A DNA stretch of 7,789 nucleotides from CAYZXK01 sp964482395 (lineage in GTDB: Bacteria; Planctomycetota; Phycisphaerae; UBA1845; Fen-1342): NCBI GenBank assembly GCA_964482395.1, contig CAYZXK010000092.1:1-7789 (forward strand). The letters are read 5' to 3'. Position numbers and translations under genes: made by a program. Position 1 is the first letter of the stretch, and the number at the start of each line of letters is the position of its first letter. Under the pieces are notes generated by a model. It saw only the letters and a program-made list of their open reading frames with translations. It was not told the DNA's origin and did not search any database. Below are positions 1 to 6,523 of the stretch, piece after piece.

Positions 1-90
1 CGGATCGTGTACGGTCTGGTGGCGTACTACAACGCCAAGTACGCCACGCGGGTCTGCAAAGAATTCCGGGAGGTCCGCGGTGTGGCCTGA
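1..90 (+). CDS. 3' end of an unidentified protein-coding gene (partial)
   Basis: Frame 1 is open from the window edge to a TGA at 88-90, giving 29 residues that begin RIVYGLVAYYNAKY and end EFREVRGVA. The third codon positions are almost all G or C, as in the other genes here, which supports real coding. The fragment is too short to assign to a family. I see no domain motif, only a tyrosine-rich stretch followed by a basic, charged tail. The next gene starts 178 bases downstream on the same strand, so the two need not share a transcript. No hairpin followed by a T-tract is visible after the stop. Confidence 0.6.
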   Translation, partial: RIVYGLVAYYNAKYATRVCKEFREVRGVA

Positions 91-146
91 AATGCCCTTC
101 TTAACCCGCAACAATTACACACGGGAATTGACGTTACCAACCCGCC

Positions 147-176
147 TTGGTATCCCTGCCGATAATGCGATAAAAT
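147..176 (+). promoter_or_regulatory. possible promoter for the LOG-family gene
   Basis: The gap 91-268 holds an AT-richer island in otherwise GC-rich DNA. TTGGTA at 147-152 and TAAAAT at 171-176 are separated by 18 bases and resemble a sigma70-type -35/-10 pair. A better -35 match, TTGACG at 128-133, has only TATCCC 17 bases downstream, and GATAAT at 161-166 is too far from it. The rest of the gap, to the AGGAG at 258-262, is very GC-rich with no convincing element. This is a pattern match only; the organism's own promoter consensus is unknown. Confidence 0.2.
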
Positions 177-268
177 GGTGGGTTGCGGCCAACGTGCGGG
201 AAGCGGGCGACGGCGGGCGCGCTCGCGGCCCACGCCGGGCGGGTCCGGTCTGCGGATAGGAGTCAGGC

Positions 269-1369
269 TTGAGCGGACAACCCGAGGATCTGGCGGTCGC
301 CCAGCGGCGGAAGGACCGTGAGCAGGCCATCCGCCAATTCGCCGACCGCTTTCTGCGGGGAGCCAACCAGGATCTGTTCCAGGAAATGCTCGTGACCCTC
401 TGCCGCCTGGCTTACGACCAGGTGGGGCGGGGGGACGCGAAACTCCTCAACCGGGCCCTGGCCGAACTGCGATATGCCTTCAAGGTGTTCGCACCCTACG
501 GCCACGTCCGCAAAATCAGCATTTTCGGTTCCAGCCGAACCCCGGAAGACCACCCCGACTATCAGCAGGCGGTCCGGTTCGCCCGGGCCCTCCGGGAACA
601 TGGATGGATGGTCATCACCGGAGCCGGGGACGGGATCATGAAGGCCGGCCACGGCGGGGCGGGCCCGGAAGCCAGCTTCGGCGTGGCCATCCGCCTGCCG
701 TTCGAGCAGAAGACCAACGAAATCATCGCTGACGATGCCAAGCTGGTGAATTTTCGCTACTTTTTCACCCGCAAGCTCATTTTTATGAAAGAGGCCTCCG
801 CGGTGGCACTGTTCCCCGGCGGCTTCGGCACCCTCGACGAGGGCTTCGAGGCCCTCACGCTGGTCCAGACCGGCAAGGCCCCCCTGGTCCCCATCGTCAT
901 GCTGGAGCAGCCGGGCGGCACCTACTGGCCGCAGTGGCGGGCTTACATCAAGGCGGAACTGCTCCACGGCGGAAAGATCGACGAGCAGGACATGCACCTG
1001 TTCCGGATCACGGACGACGTCGATGTGGCCGTCCGCGAGGTGGTCCAGTTCTACCGCGTGTACCATTCCATGCGCTACGTCGGAGAAGACCTGGTGCTTC
1101 GACTCAACCGGCCTGTCTCCGACAACACTCTGGAGCGGCTCAACCGCGAATATGCCCGGATCCTGACCGCCGGACGCTTCGAGCAGTGCCAGATCCTGCC
1201 CGAAGAGGGCGGCCAGCACCCTGAACTGCCAAGGCTGAAGTTGCGGTTTGACCGCAAGAGCTACGGGCTGTTGCGACGCTGCATCGACTTGATCAACCAG
1301 GACGCGCAGCCTGATGGACCCTTGCGGCCCGCTCCTGACTTGGCCCGGCAGCTACCGTCGCCGACCTAG
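269..1369 (+). CDS. LOG-family (TIGR00730-like) nucleotide phosphoribohydrolase-like protein
   Basis: This 366-residue protein carries the LOG / lysine decarboxylase-like Rossmann core. GSSR at residues 87-90 starts the first loop, TGAGDGIMKA at 117-126 is the glycine-rich phosphate loop, Arg168-Lys169 matches the conserved RK pair, and PGGFGTLDE at 183-191 is the PGGxGTxxE signature with Glu191. Enzymes of this family hydrolyse nucleoside 5'-monophosphates to base and ribose 5-phosphate; older annotations call them lysine decarboxylases, wrongly. Simple LOG proteins are about 180-220 residues. This one adds roughly 75 N-terminal and over 120 C-terminal residues, recalling the multi-domain layout of PpnN, although I cannot show those domains are homologous. 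The start is TTG at 269, six bases after AGGAG (258-262). The gene stands alone, with large gaps on both sides. Substrate is unproven; it is probably cytosolic, with no signal peptide or membrane segment. Confidence 0.88.
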   Translation: MSGQPEDLAVAQRRKDREQAIRQFADRFLRGANQDLFQEMLVTLCRLAYDQVGRGDAKLLNRALAELRYAFKVFAPYGHVRKISIFGSSRTPEDHPDYQQAVRFARALREHGWMVITGAGDGIMKAGHGGAGPEASFGVAIRLPFEQKTNEIIADDAKLVNFRYFFTRKLIFMKEASAVALFPGGFGTLDEGFEALTLVQTGKAPLVPIVMLEQPGGTYWPQWRAYIKAELLHGGKIDEQDMHLFRITDDVDVAVREVVQFYRVYHSMRYVGEDLVLRLNRPVSDNTLERLNREYARILTAGRFEQCQILPEEGGQHPELPRLKLRFDRKSYGLLRRCIDLINQDAQPDGPLRPAPDLARQLPSPT

Positions 1370-1504
1370 TCGCTGGCCCCTTTCTGCCACCGGTCGGAGC
1401 CGCGCGGCCGGCCGGGCCCGCCGGCATCCCGCGCGGCGGGGACCGGGTACTTCGCACCGCTTGGAAAAATGGCCGTTTTTTGCTCCCGGCCGACGGAAAA
1501 CCCC

Positions 1505-1535
1505 TTGACGAAACGCATCCTTCGTGCGAGAAGGA
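1505..1535 (+). promoter_or_regulatory. candidate promoter/operator: TTGACG box plus TCCTTC-N6-GAAGGA dyad
   Basis: TTGACG at 1505-1510 is a good -35-like hexamer. Seven bases later comes a perfect inverted repeat, TCCTTC (1518-1523) and GAAGGA (1530-1535), with a 6-base spacer. The dyad covers the place where a -10 box would lie, and no recognisable -10 is present. It could be a repressor-type operator or an RNA hairpin in the HU leader. A 6-base dyad can arise by chance, so the call is weak. Confidence 0.2.
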
Positions 1536-1661
1536 ACCCACGTGCCCACTAGCAGACGAGGTCGTTTGCGGTCGCGGGCCGGGTAGCGAGTCTCAGGGTT
1601 TTCCGCGCCACGGCCCCCAGCCCGCGACTTCTGGGAATGGTCACACAGGTTGCGGACAGTT

Positions 1662-1687
1662 GAGGCCGGCTGGAGGCCGGCGGAGGT
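1662..1687 (+). promoter_or_regulatory. repeat/hairpin abutting the HU ribosome binding site
   Basis: GAGGCCGGC occurs twice with an 11-base period (1662-1670 and 1673-1681). Because GCCGGC is self-complementary, the copies at 1665-1670 and 1676-1681 can pair as a 6-bp all-GC stem with loop TGGAG. The stem ends at the base before GGAGGT (1682-1687), the ribosome binding site nine bases ahead of the HU ATG. Each repeat also carries a GAGG core, giving three Shine-Dalgarno-like cores in a row. This could affect ribosome loading, but that is inference. Confidence 0.35.
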
Positions 1688-1696
1688 AGAACAGCA

Positions 1697-2032
1697 ATGG
1701 CCAAGACCAACAGGAACCGAGGAACTGGCAAGCCGCGAACCAAGTCTGAAGTCTACGGGGCCCTGGCCGAGGCCACCGGGCTCACACGCAAGCAGGTGGG
1801 TAGCGTGTTCGATGCCCTGGCCGGTGTGATCAAGAAAGACCTCAACCGGGGCCCGGGCATTTTCGCCGTGCCGGGCTTGATGAAGATCACCGTGGTCAAA
1901 AAGCCGGCCGTCAAGGCCCATGAGCGGCCCGACCCCTTCCACCCCGGACAAATGATGAAGGTCAAGGCCAAGCCCGCCCGAAAAGTGGTCAAGGTGCGCC
2001 CGCTGAAGGGCCTCAAGGCCATGGTCTCCTGA
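1697..2032 (+). CDS. HU-family DNA-binding protein (HU variant)
   Basis: This small basic protein of 111 residues is a histone-like HU/IHF-type DNA binder. Residues 15-50 (TKSEVYGALAEATGL onward) match the N-terminal helical dimerisation region, GPGIFAVPGLMKI at 52-64 matches the turn into the beta sheet, and residues 66-95 form the Lys/Arg-rich beta arm. RPLKGLKAMV at 101-110 fits the C-terminal helix. Typical HU is about 90 residues; this one has a 14-residue basic N-terminal extension. The arm tip reads RPDPFHPGQ where canonical HU has RNPxTGE, so the DNA-intercalating proline seems kept but its surroundings differ. Start: ATG, nine bases after GGAGGT. HU proteins bend and compact DNA in the nucleoid. 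The gene appears monocistronic, with a GC hairpin downstream. Confidence 0.88.
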   Translation: MAKTNRNRGTGKPRTKSEVYGALAEATGLTRKQVGSVFDALAGVIKKDLNRGPGIFAVPGLMKITVVKKPAVKAHERPDPFHPGQMMKVKAKPARKVVKVRPLKGLKAMVS

Positions 2033-2071
2033 GCGGGGCTCACGCGGTCATCCAGCAGATTCAGGACCAGT

Positions 2072-2105
2072 CCGGCCCGGCGCAGGCGGTTGCCTGCCGG
2101 GCCGG
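2072..2105 (+). terminator. strong GC hairpin between convergent HU and HDOD genes
   Basis: CCGGCCCG (2072-2079) pairs with CGGGCCGG (2098-2105), and GCAGGC (2082-2087) pairs with GCCTGC (2092-2097) around a GGTT loop. The result is a 14-bp stem with a two-base bulge (2080-2081). It starts 39 bases after the HU stop, in the gap between convergent genes, where a terminator is expected. There is no T-run on either side (TCCCTTAT follows on +), so it is not a classical intrinsic terminator; it may act as a bidirectional or factor-assisted terminator or as a 3'-end stabiliser. A second, weaker stem, GAGGCC/GGCTCTC-type with one wobble, lies at 2141-2159. I see no gene in 2033-2244. Confidence 0.45.
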
Positions 2106-2244
2106 TCCCTTATCCGCCTCAGGCTGGGGACCTGGGGTCCGAGGGCCGGGAGGGCTCTCAGTGCGGGCCGCTTGACCGGTCCGCGGGGCACCCGGCCGAC
2201 ACCCCCCGGCGTGGTTGATCCGGCCCCCTTCCAGCGGGCACCGG

Positions 2245-3231
2245 TCAGTCTGGAGCCAGAACGCTCAGGGCTTCCGCGAGCTGGGTCGGCAGCTCGGCTT
2301 GGATGCCCTCAACGTCCGCAAAACCAACGCCGATCAGCTTCATCATCCACTCAGCCAGCTCCTCGTGCTGGGCGGTCAGCCAGAAGCCGTGCCGCTGTCG
2401 ACAGCATACGACGTCGGCCAGATAGACGGTGGCGGCGATCTTCTGGAACTCCGGTTGAAGCGAACTGGGGGCGTGATGATAGCCGATGGCGTAACGGAGG
2501 GCCGGGGGGAACTTCCACTTGGTGGCCAGAGTCCAGCCGAACGCCTGGTGGTCGGCCCCGATCACCCGTTCCTCGACCGCGCAGAAACTCTCCGGCTGCG
2601 CCAGGCAGCTTTCGGCTACCGTCTGCATCTTGTTGCGAAACATCTGCTGAGAGACGATCAGGCCCAGGTCGTGCAGCAGACCGGCCGCGAAGGTCTCATC
2701 GGGCACCGGACTCTTGGCCGCCTTAGCCAGTAGCCGGGAGCAGACTGCGACCGCTACGCTGTGCTCCCACAGGTCCAGCGTCGTGAACTGGTCGGTGATC
2801 TGGTCGCGCTTCAGCAGTCGCGAGACCGAGGCGGCCAGAGCCAGGTTCCGCACCGCGCTGAGTCCCAGCATAAGGATGGCCCGTTCCAGGCTGGCCACCT
2901 GAGCCGGCAGTCCGTAGAAAGCTGAGTTGACGATCCGCAGGATTCGCGCCGCCAGGGCCGGATCCGCCTGGACCACCTCTCCGACCCGGTGGATCGTGGT
3001 ACGCGGGTCCTCGACTACCTCGACTATCTTGGTCGTCACCTCCGGCAGCGACGCGACGTCGGTAACCCTGGCCAGAGCTTTCCGAAGCTCCGGAGGCAGC
3101 GTTTTCCCGGTTGATAGACCCGGGGCCTGCTGCACTCCCGACTCGGGTCGGTCCGGCTCGGCCGGATCAATGGTCGGCTCGGGATTGGATGATTTGCGGG
3201 CCTGCCGGTCGGTTATCGGTGGAATTGACAC
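2245..3231 (-). CDS. HDOD-domain signalling protein (downstream paralog)
   Basis: This 328-residue protein has an HDOD domain (an HD-related output domain) over most of its length. Landmarks are SLPEV at 61-65, DPALAARIL at 90-98, VNSAFYGLP at 101-109, WEHS at 155-158, GLLHDLG at 184-190, DH at 227-228 and YHHAP at 251-255. HDOD proteins act in bacterial signalling, for example in motility, biofilm and stress responses. Most are thought to bind partners or nucleotides rather than to hydrolyse them. The first ~42 residues are Pro/Glu/Ser-rich and probably disordered; the upstream paralog lacks most of this. No receiver, GGDEF or membrane part is visible. The GTG start at 3231 follows AAGGAA by five bases. 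It lies 231 bases downstream of its paralog on the same strand and converges with the HU gene. Confidence 0.88.
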   Translation of the reverse strand: MSIPPITDRQARKSSNPEPTIDPAEPDRPESGVQQAPGLSTGKTLPPELRKALARVTDVASLPEVTTKIVEVVEDPRTTIHRVGEVVQADPALAARILRIVNSAFYGLPAQVASLERAILMLGLSAVRNLALAASVSRLLKRDQITDQFTTLDLWEHSVAVAVCSRLLAKAAKSPVPDETFAAGLLHDLGLIVSQQMFRNKMQTVAESCLAQPESFCAVEERVIGADHQAFGWTLATKWKFPPALRYAIGYHHAPSSLQPEFQKIAATVYLADVVCCRQRHGFWLTAQHEELAEWMMKLIGVGFADVEGIQAELPTQLAEALSVLAPD

Positions 3232-3462
3232 GGGTGTTCCTTTTGAATGCTCGTGCGCGAATCGGAGAGATGGATCAGAAGGCCGTGCGGCAGCGGATGC
3301 TGGCTGGTGCAGCCGATCATGACCCGCCCCGCGGACTTGCGCACAGTGACGTAGTTCCGGGCCGGGGTCGCACGGTTCGTCGTCGCCCCGCAGCGAGGGG
3401 AGCGCCGCGATCGAGTCGGACCGACCGTCCCCAACGCCGGCCCCGGGCTCTGGTCAGTCGCC

Positions 3463-4368
3463 TCACTCTCCGAAAACCTGTTCGGCTTCGCGCACACCCT
3501 GCGGCAGCTCCTGTCTTACGCGCTCTGCGAACTGCGGCTCCAGCCCGATAGTCTGCCAAGCGGATTCCGGGGTTTCCTGCCCTTGGGTGGTCAGGAAGAA
3601 TCCGAGTCGGCTTTCCCCACAGAGCGTGTCGGCCACGTAAACCACCGTTGATATACACTGGTGCTCGATTGGGGCCAGGCTGGGCTCATGGTGGTAAGCG
3701 ATGGTCTGGCGCAGGCTGGCCGGGAACTTCCATTTGGCAGCCAGCGCCGCTCCCCAGACCTGGTGATCCGTCTTCAGCACCTCTTGCTCGATGGCGCAGA
3801 ATGCTTGCCTTTCGCGCTGGCACCGTTCGATCACTTCCCTCAGCTTTCGGCGGAAGAATTGATGCACCACCATCAGGCCCATGTCGTGGACCAAACCGGC
3901 TACCAGAGCCTCTTCGGCCGACACGCGACCTCCGATCTGCGCCACCAGCCGGCTACAGACTGCGACCGCTAGGCTGTGCCGCCACAGTTCCCGAGCCACC
4001 AGTTGCTCCGATAACCCTTCGGGACTGAACAACCGGGACAGGGAGGCGGCCAGGGCGATGTTCTTGACCGCGGTTAGTCCCAGCAGCAGGATCGCCCGGT
4101 CCAGGCTGGCCACCTGGGAGGGCAGGCCATAGAAAGCCGAGTTGACCACCTTGAGTATCTTGGCGGCCAGTGCCGGGTCGCAACGCACAATCCGGTGCAG
4201 GTCGTGAACCGATGACCGCGGGTCCTCGACGACCTCGACGATCTTGGCGGCCACCTCGGGCAGCGAATTGACCTCGGCTATCCGGCCCAGGACCGGGAGC
4301 AGTTCCGGCGGCAAGGTCTTCTCACTGGCGACCCCTGCCGTCGGCATTTGCTGCGTCTTGTGCTCCAA
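3463..4368 (-). CDS. HDOD-domain signalling protein (upstream paralog)
   Basis: This 301-residue HDOD protein is clearly a paralog of the next gene downstream. Over the first ~100 aligned domain residues I count about two thirds identical (67 of 99 by hand). The same landmarks appear: KTLPPEL at 17-23, SLPEV at 35-39, VNSAFYGLP at 75-83, WRHS at 129-132, GLVHDMG at 158-164, DH at 201-202 and YHHEP at 225-229. The N-terminus before the domain is only ~16 residues. The start is TTG at 4368, five bases after a GAGGTG ribosome binding site. An inverted repeat CCGGCG-N8-CGCCGG at 4394-4413 lies about 25 bases ahead of the start and could fold in the leader. The gene follows the acyl-CoA dehydrogenase on the same strand after 245 gene-free bases, so separate transcription is possible. 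No sensor or enzymatic partner domain is fused. Confidence 0.88.
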   Translation of the reverse strand: MEHKTQQMPTAGVASEKTLPPELLPVLGRIAEVNSLPEVAAKIVEVVEDPRSSVHDLHRIVRCDPALAAKILKVVNSAFYGLPSQVASLDRAILLLGLTAVKNIALAASLSRLFSPEGLSEQLVARELWRHSLAVAVCSRLVAQIGGRVSAEEALVAGLVHDMGLMVVHQFFRRKLREVIERCQRERQAFCAIEQEVLKTDHQVWGAALAAKWKFPASLRQTIAYHHEPSLAPIEHQCISTVVYVADTLCGESRLGFFLTTQGQETPESAWQTIGLEPQFAERVRQELPQGVREAEQVFGE

Positions 4369-4613
4369 CCTCGCACCTCACTGACCGGAGGGCCCGGCGG
4401 CACCCTGCGCCGGCGGGGCAGCACCCGGCAGGCGGAAACGACTCCGCAAGCCGACGCTGACGGCGCAGCTCGCCTCGAACGGACCTGCGGCAGTTCCGGC
4501 CGCAGCGACCTCCGTCCGTATGCGCTTCCATCGGATGCTTGCGCCCCCGGCTGTAGAGCATGGATGTCTCCGGGCCCGCTCCCGAAACAGGACGCCTCCG
4601 GATCGCCAAGCCT

Positions 4614-6470
4614 TCAGGTCCGGGGCGGCGGACCGGCCAGCAGTTCATACTCGTCCAGCGGGCTGCGGTCGCCGCCGACTATCAGCTCGCAGTTCATACG
4701 TACTCGGGGCATCTCCAACTCGATGAACCGCCGGGCGACCCGTTTTTTTCGCTCGGCCGCCGTGATTACCGACGCCGGAACCGCCCTCAAAGCGCCTGCG
4801 GGCCCGCCTGGCACGGGCTTGACCACCCCCAAGCTCAGGCCGCAAGCCTGGCGGGGGCCGCCCTGCCCGGCAACCGCCTGCTGGAGCAGGAGATGACCGA
4901 TGTAGACCGCGGCCGCGGAATCCACCAGCGGTCGGCCTGCCAGGTCGAGGTAGTCGGTGCTCTGGCTCTTGAGAAACCGGATCGCGTTCAGGACCTGTTC
5001 CTTTCCGGCCGTCAGCTTGCTCTTCAGTTCGGCCAGCAGCGGGTCCTGATAATCTATCTGCTCGAACTGGGTCACCTGCTGCTCGAAGGCTCCCGAGCAC
5101 ACGCCGCGGACCGCAGCCACGATCTGGAGCTGACTGGTGCCCTCATAAATAGTGGTAATGCGGGCGTCCCGCAGATATCGTTCCGCCGGATAATCGGTCA
5201 TATAACCTGACCCGCCCAGGACCTGAAGAGCGGTGTCGGCGACCCGCACGCACATTTCCGACGCGTAATACTTGCTCATGGGCGTGAGCATGCCGTTGAC
5301 GCGCTTCAGAGTGCGGGCCAGTTCTTTTCGCCATTTCAGCTCGTCCTTGTCTGCCGGCGGACGGAACTCCAGAATCAGGTTGTTATTGTTTTCCAGATCG
5401 CAGATGCGGCTGGTCTGATAAGTCAAGGCCCGGGCCGCCTCGATCGCCAACTTCATGTCGGTAACCATCTGGGCCACGGCCGGCAGCCGTTCGATCGGAC
5501 CCCCGAACTGCTTGCGCGTATGAGCGTAGCTGCGGGCCAGGCGATAGGCGGCCTCGGCAATGCCCAGCGACTGGGCCGCGATACCTACCCGGGCCCCGTT
5601 CATCAGGGCTATTACATAGGTGATCAGCCCGCGCTGCCGCTGCCCGATCAGCTTGGCCGGAGCGTCGTCGTACACCAGCTCGCAAGTCGGCGAACCGTGG
5701 ATCCCCAGCTTGTGCTCCAGGTGCCGGACCCGGATCCGCGGGCCACGTTCGCACAGAAACAAGCTCAGCCCGCGGCCGTCCGAGATATCCGGCTCGCTGC
5801 GGGCCAACGTCAGCAGCACCTCGCCGCAGCCGTTGGTGATGAATCGCTTCACGCCCCGCAGGTACCAGTTCCCGTCCGCGTCCTGATAGGCCCGCAGCCG
5901 GACCGCCTGTAGGTCGCTGCCCGCGTCCGGCTCGGTGAGGACCATGGCTCCGGTCAGTTCGCCGCGGGCAAAACCCGGCAGATACTGATCCTTGATCGGC
6001 TGGTCGGCAAAGGCGTTGATGGTTTCCGCGATGCCCTGAAGGCCGAAGATGTTCATCAGGGAGGCGTCCGCCCGGCTGACGATCTCGATCGCCATCGTAT
6101 AAACCAGGTTCGGGAAGTTCAGGCCGCCGTACTTGCGCGGCAGGGTGAAGCCCATCAGGTCGGCCTGGGCCAAGCGGCGGAGGTTGTCCTGGACCAGGGG
6201 GTGCAGGGTGACCGTGCCGTCTTCGTTGAGCGTATTGCCTTCCCGGTCGATCTGTTCGGCCCGGGGGGCGATGATGTTGCCGGCCAGGTCGCCCACGATT
6301 TCCAGCACCCGGCGGTAACCGTCGATCGCCTCGGCCTCGTCGACCGGGGCATAGTCGATTCCAGCCCGGGCGTCCTCGAAGTCGTGTTCCTGGATCCGGG
6401 CCAGCTCGCCCAGATCCAGGTGGTGGAAGAGGAACTGAATGTCGTCGTTGTCTGTGAAGAAGTTGGCCAT
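4614..6470 (-). CDS. long acyl-CoA dehydrogenase (~618 residues) with C-terminal extension
   Basis: This FAD enzyme oxidises acyl-CoA to trans-2-enoyl-CoA and passes electrons to ETF. The N-terminal segment (MANFFTDNDDIQFLF) is typical of the ~600-residue class rather than the 380-residue MCAD type. LMGFTLPRKYGG at 105-116, MVLTEPDAGSDL at 176-187 and VKRFITNG at 207-214 are flavin/substrate-site motifs. HTRKQFGGPI at 317-326, DTALQVLGGSGY at 412-423 and ARITTIYEGTSQLQI at 436-450 follow in the helical domain, with Glu443 at the place of the MCAD catalytic base (YEGT). From about 456 on is an extra helical C-terminal domain, interrupted near residues 533-571 by a Gly/Pro/Ala-rich segment. The ATG start follows GAGAGG by five bases. 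It lies 53 bases after the HEPN gene and in the same direction as etfA. Chain-length preference cannot be read from the sequence. Confidence 0.93.
   Translation of the reverse strand: MANFFTDNDDIQFLFHHLDLGELARIQEHDFEDARAGIDYAPVDEAEAIDGYRRVLEIVGDLAGNIIAPRAEQIDREGNTLNEDGTVTLHPLVQDNLRRLAQADLMGFTLPRKYGGLNFPNLVYTMAIEIVSRADASLMNIFGLQGIAETINAFADQPIKDQYLPGFARGELTGAMVLTEPDAGSDLQAVRLRAYQDADGNWYLRGVKRFITNGCGEVLLTLARSEPDISDGRGLSLFLCERGPRIRVRHLEHKLGIHGSPTCELVYDDAPAKLIGQRQRGLITYVIALMNGARVGIAAQSLGIAEAAYRLARSYAHTRKQFGGPIERLPAVAQMVTDMKLAIEAARALTYQTSRICDLENNNNLILEFRPPADKDELKWRKELARTLKRVNGMLTPMSKYYASEMCVRVADTALQVLGGSGYMTDYPAERYLRDARITTIYEGTSQLQIVAAVRGVCSGAFEQQVTQFEQIDYQDPLLAELKSKLTAGKEQVLNAIRFLKSQSTDYLDLAGRPLVDSAAAVYIGHLLLQQAVAGQGGPRQACGLSLGVVKPVPGGPAGALRAVPASVITAAERKKRVARRFIELEMPRVRMNCELIVGGDRSPLDEYELLAGPPPRT
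4803..4855. repeat. imperfect inverted repeat inside the dehydrogenase C-terminal coding region
   Basis: CCCGCCTGGC (4803-4812) and GCCTGGCGGG (4846-4855) are inverted repeats with one internal mismatch. Between them GGGCTTG (4814-4820) can pair with CAAGCTC (4830-4836) using one G-T pair. The element falls inside the Gly/Pro/Ala-rich segment that appears to interrupt the dehydrogenase C-terminal domain. It may be a remnant of a small palindromic element inserted in frame, or simply a GC-rich coincidence. Confidence 0.3.
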
Positions 6471-6523
6471 TAAAACCTCTCGCGCCCGGTGCTGATCGGC
6501 GATGCTCCGGCTTCGCTGCTGGT

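Larger units (their letters stand above)
1370..1696 (+). other. gene-free leader region upstream of the HU gene
   Basis: This 327-base stretch lies between the LOG-family stop and the HU start. I find no believable gene in it: the open frames that cross it have no family-like sequence and no good ribosome binding site. It contains an AAAAA/TTTTT dyad around TGGCCG (1465-1480), a TTGACG box (1505-1510) with no good -10 at standard spacing, a perfect 6-base dyad (1518-1535), and a short repeat/hairpin against the HU ribosome binding site. No GC hairpin followed by a T-run was found to end the LOG transcript. A long leader like this could hold the HU promoter and post-transcriptional control. 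Confidence 0.5.

Noticed and set aside
263..1219. Long - strand open frame of 318 codons opposite the LOG-family gene
   Set aside because: It is an antisense shadow created by high third-position GC. The + strand frame has clear LOG motifs and a good ribosome binding site; the antisense translation matches no family I know.
1464..1481. AAAAA-TGGCCG-TTTTTT as an intrinsic terminator of the LOG gene
   Set aside because: The only stem is A/T pairing; no GC-rich stem precedes the T-run. It may be curved DNA or chance.
1480..1689. + strand open frame of 69 codons in the HU leader
   Set aside because: It has no convincing ribosome binding site or family-like sequence, and ends inside the hairpin against the HU ribosome binding site.
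1352..1951. - strand open frame of 199 codons across the HU leader and HU gene
   Set aside because: It is antisense to a clear HU gene, with arginine/glycine-rich low-quality sequence and no sensible start signal.
3213..3497. - strand open frame of 94 codons across the gap between the HDOD genes
   Set aside because: It overlaps both HDOD gene ends in another frame and has no recognisable domain. I treat the 231-base gap as non-coding.
4322..4648. - strand open frame of 108 codons across the dehydrogenase-HDOD gap
   Set aside because: Arg/Gly/Cys-rich translation typical of off-frame GC-rich DNA; it overlaps real genes on both sides.
4560..5210. + strand open frame of 216 codons opposite the acyl-CoA dehydrogenase 3' half
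   Set aside because: The - strand dehydrogenase motifs cover this DNA and are unambiguous; the + frame has no domain-like pattern.
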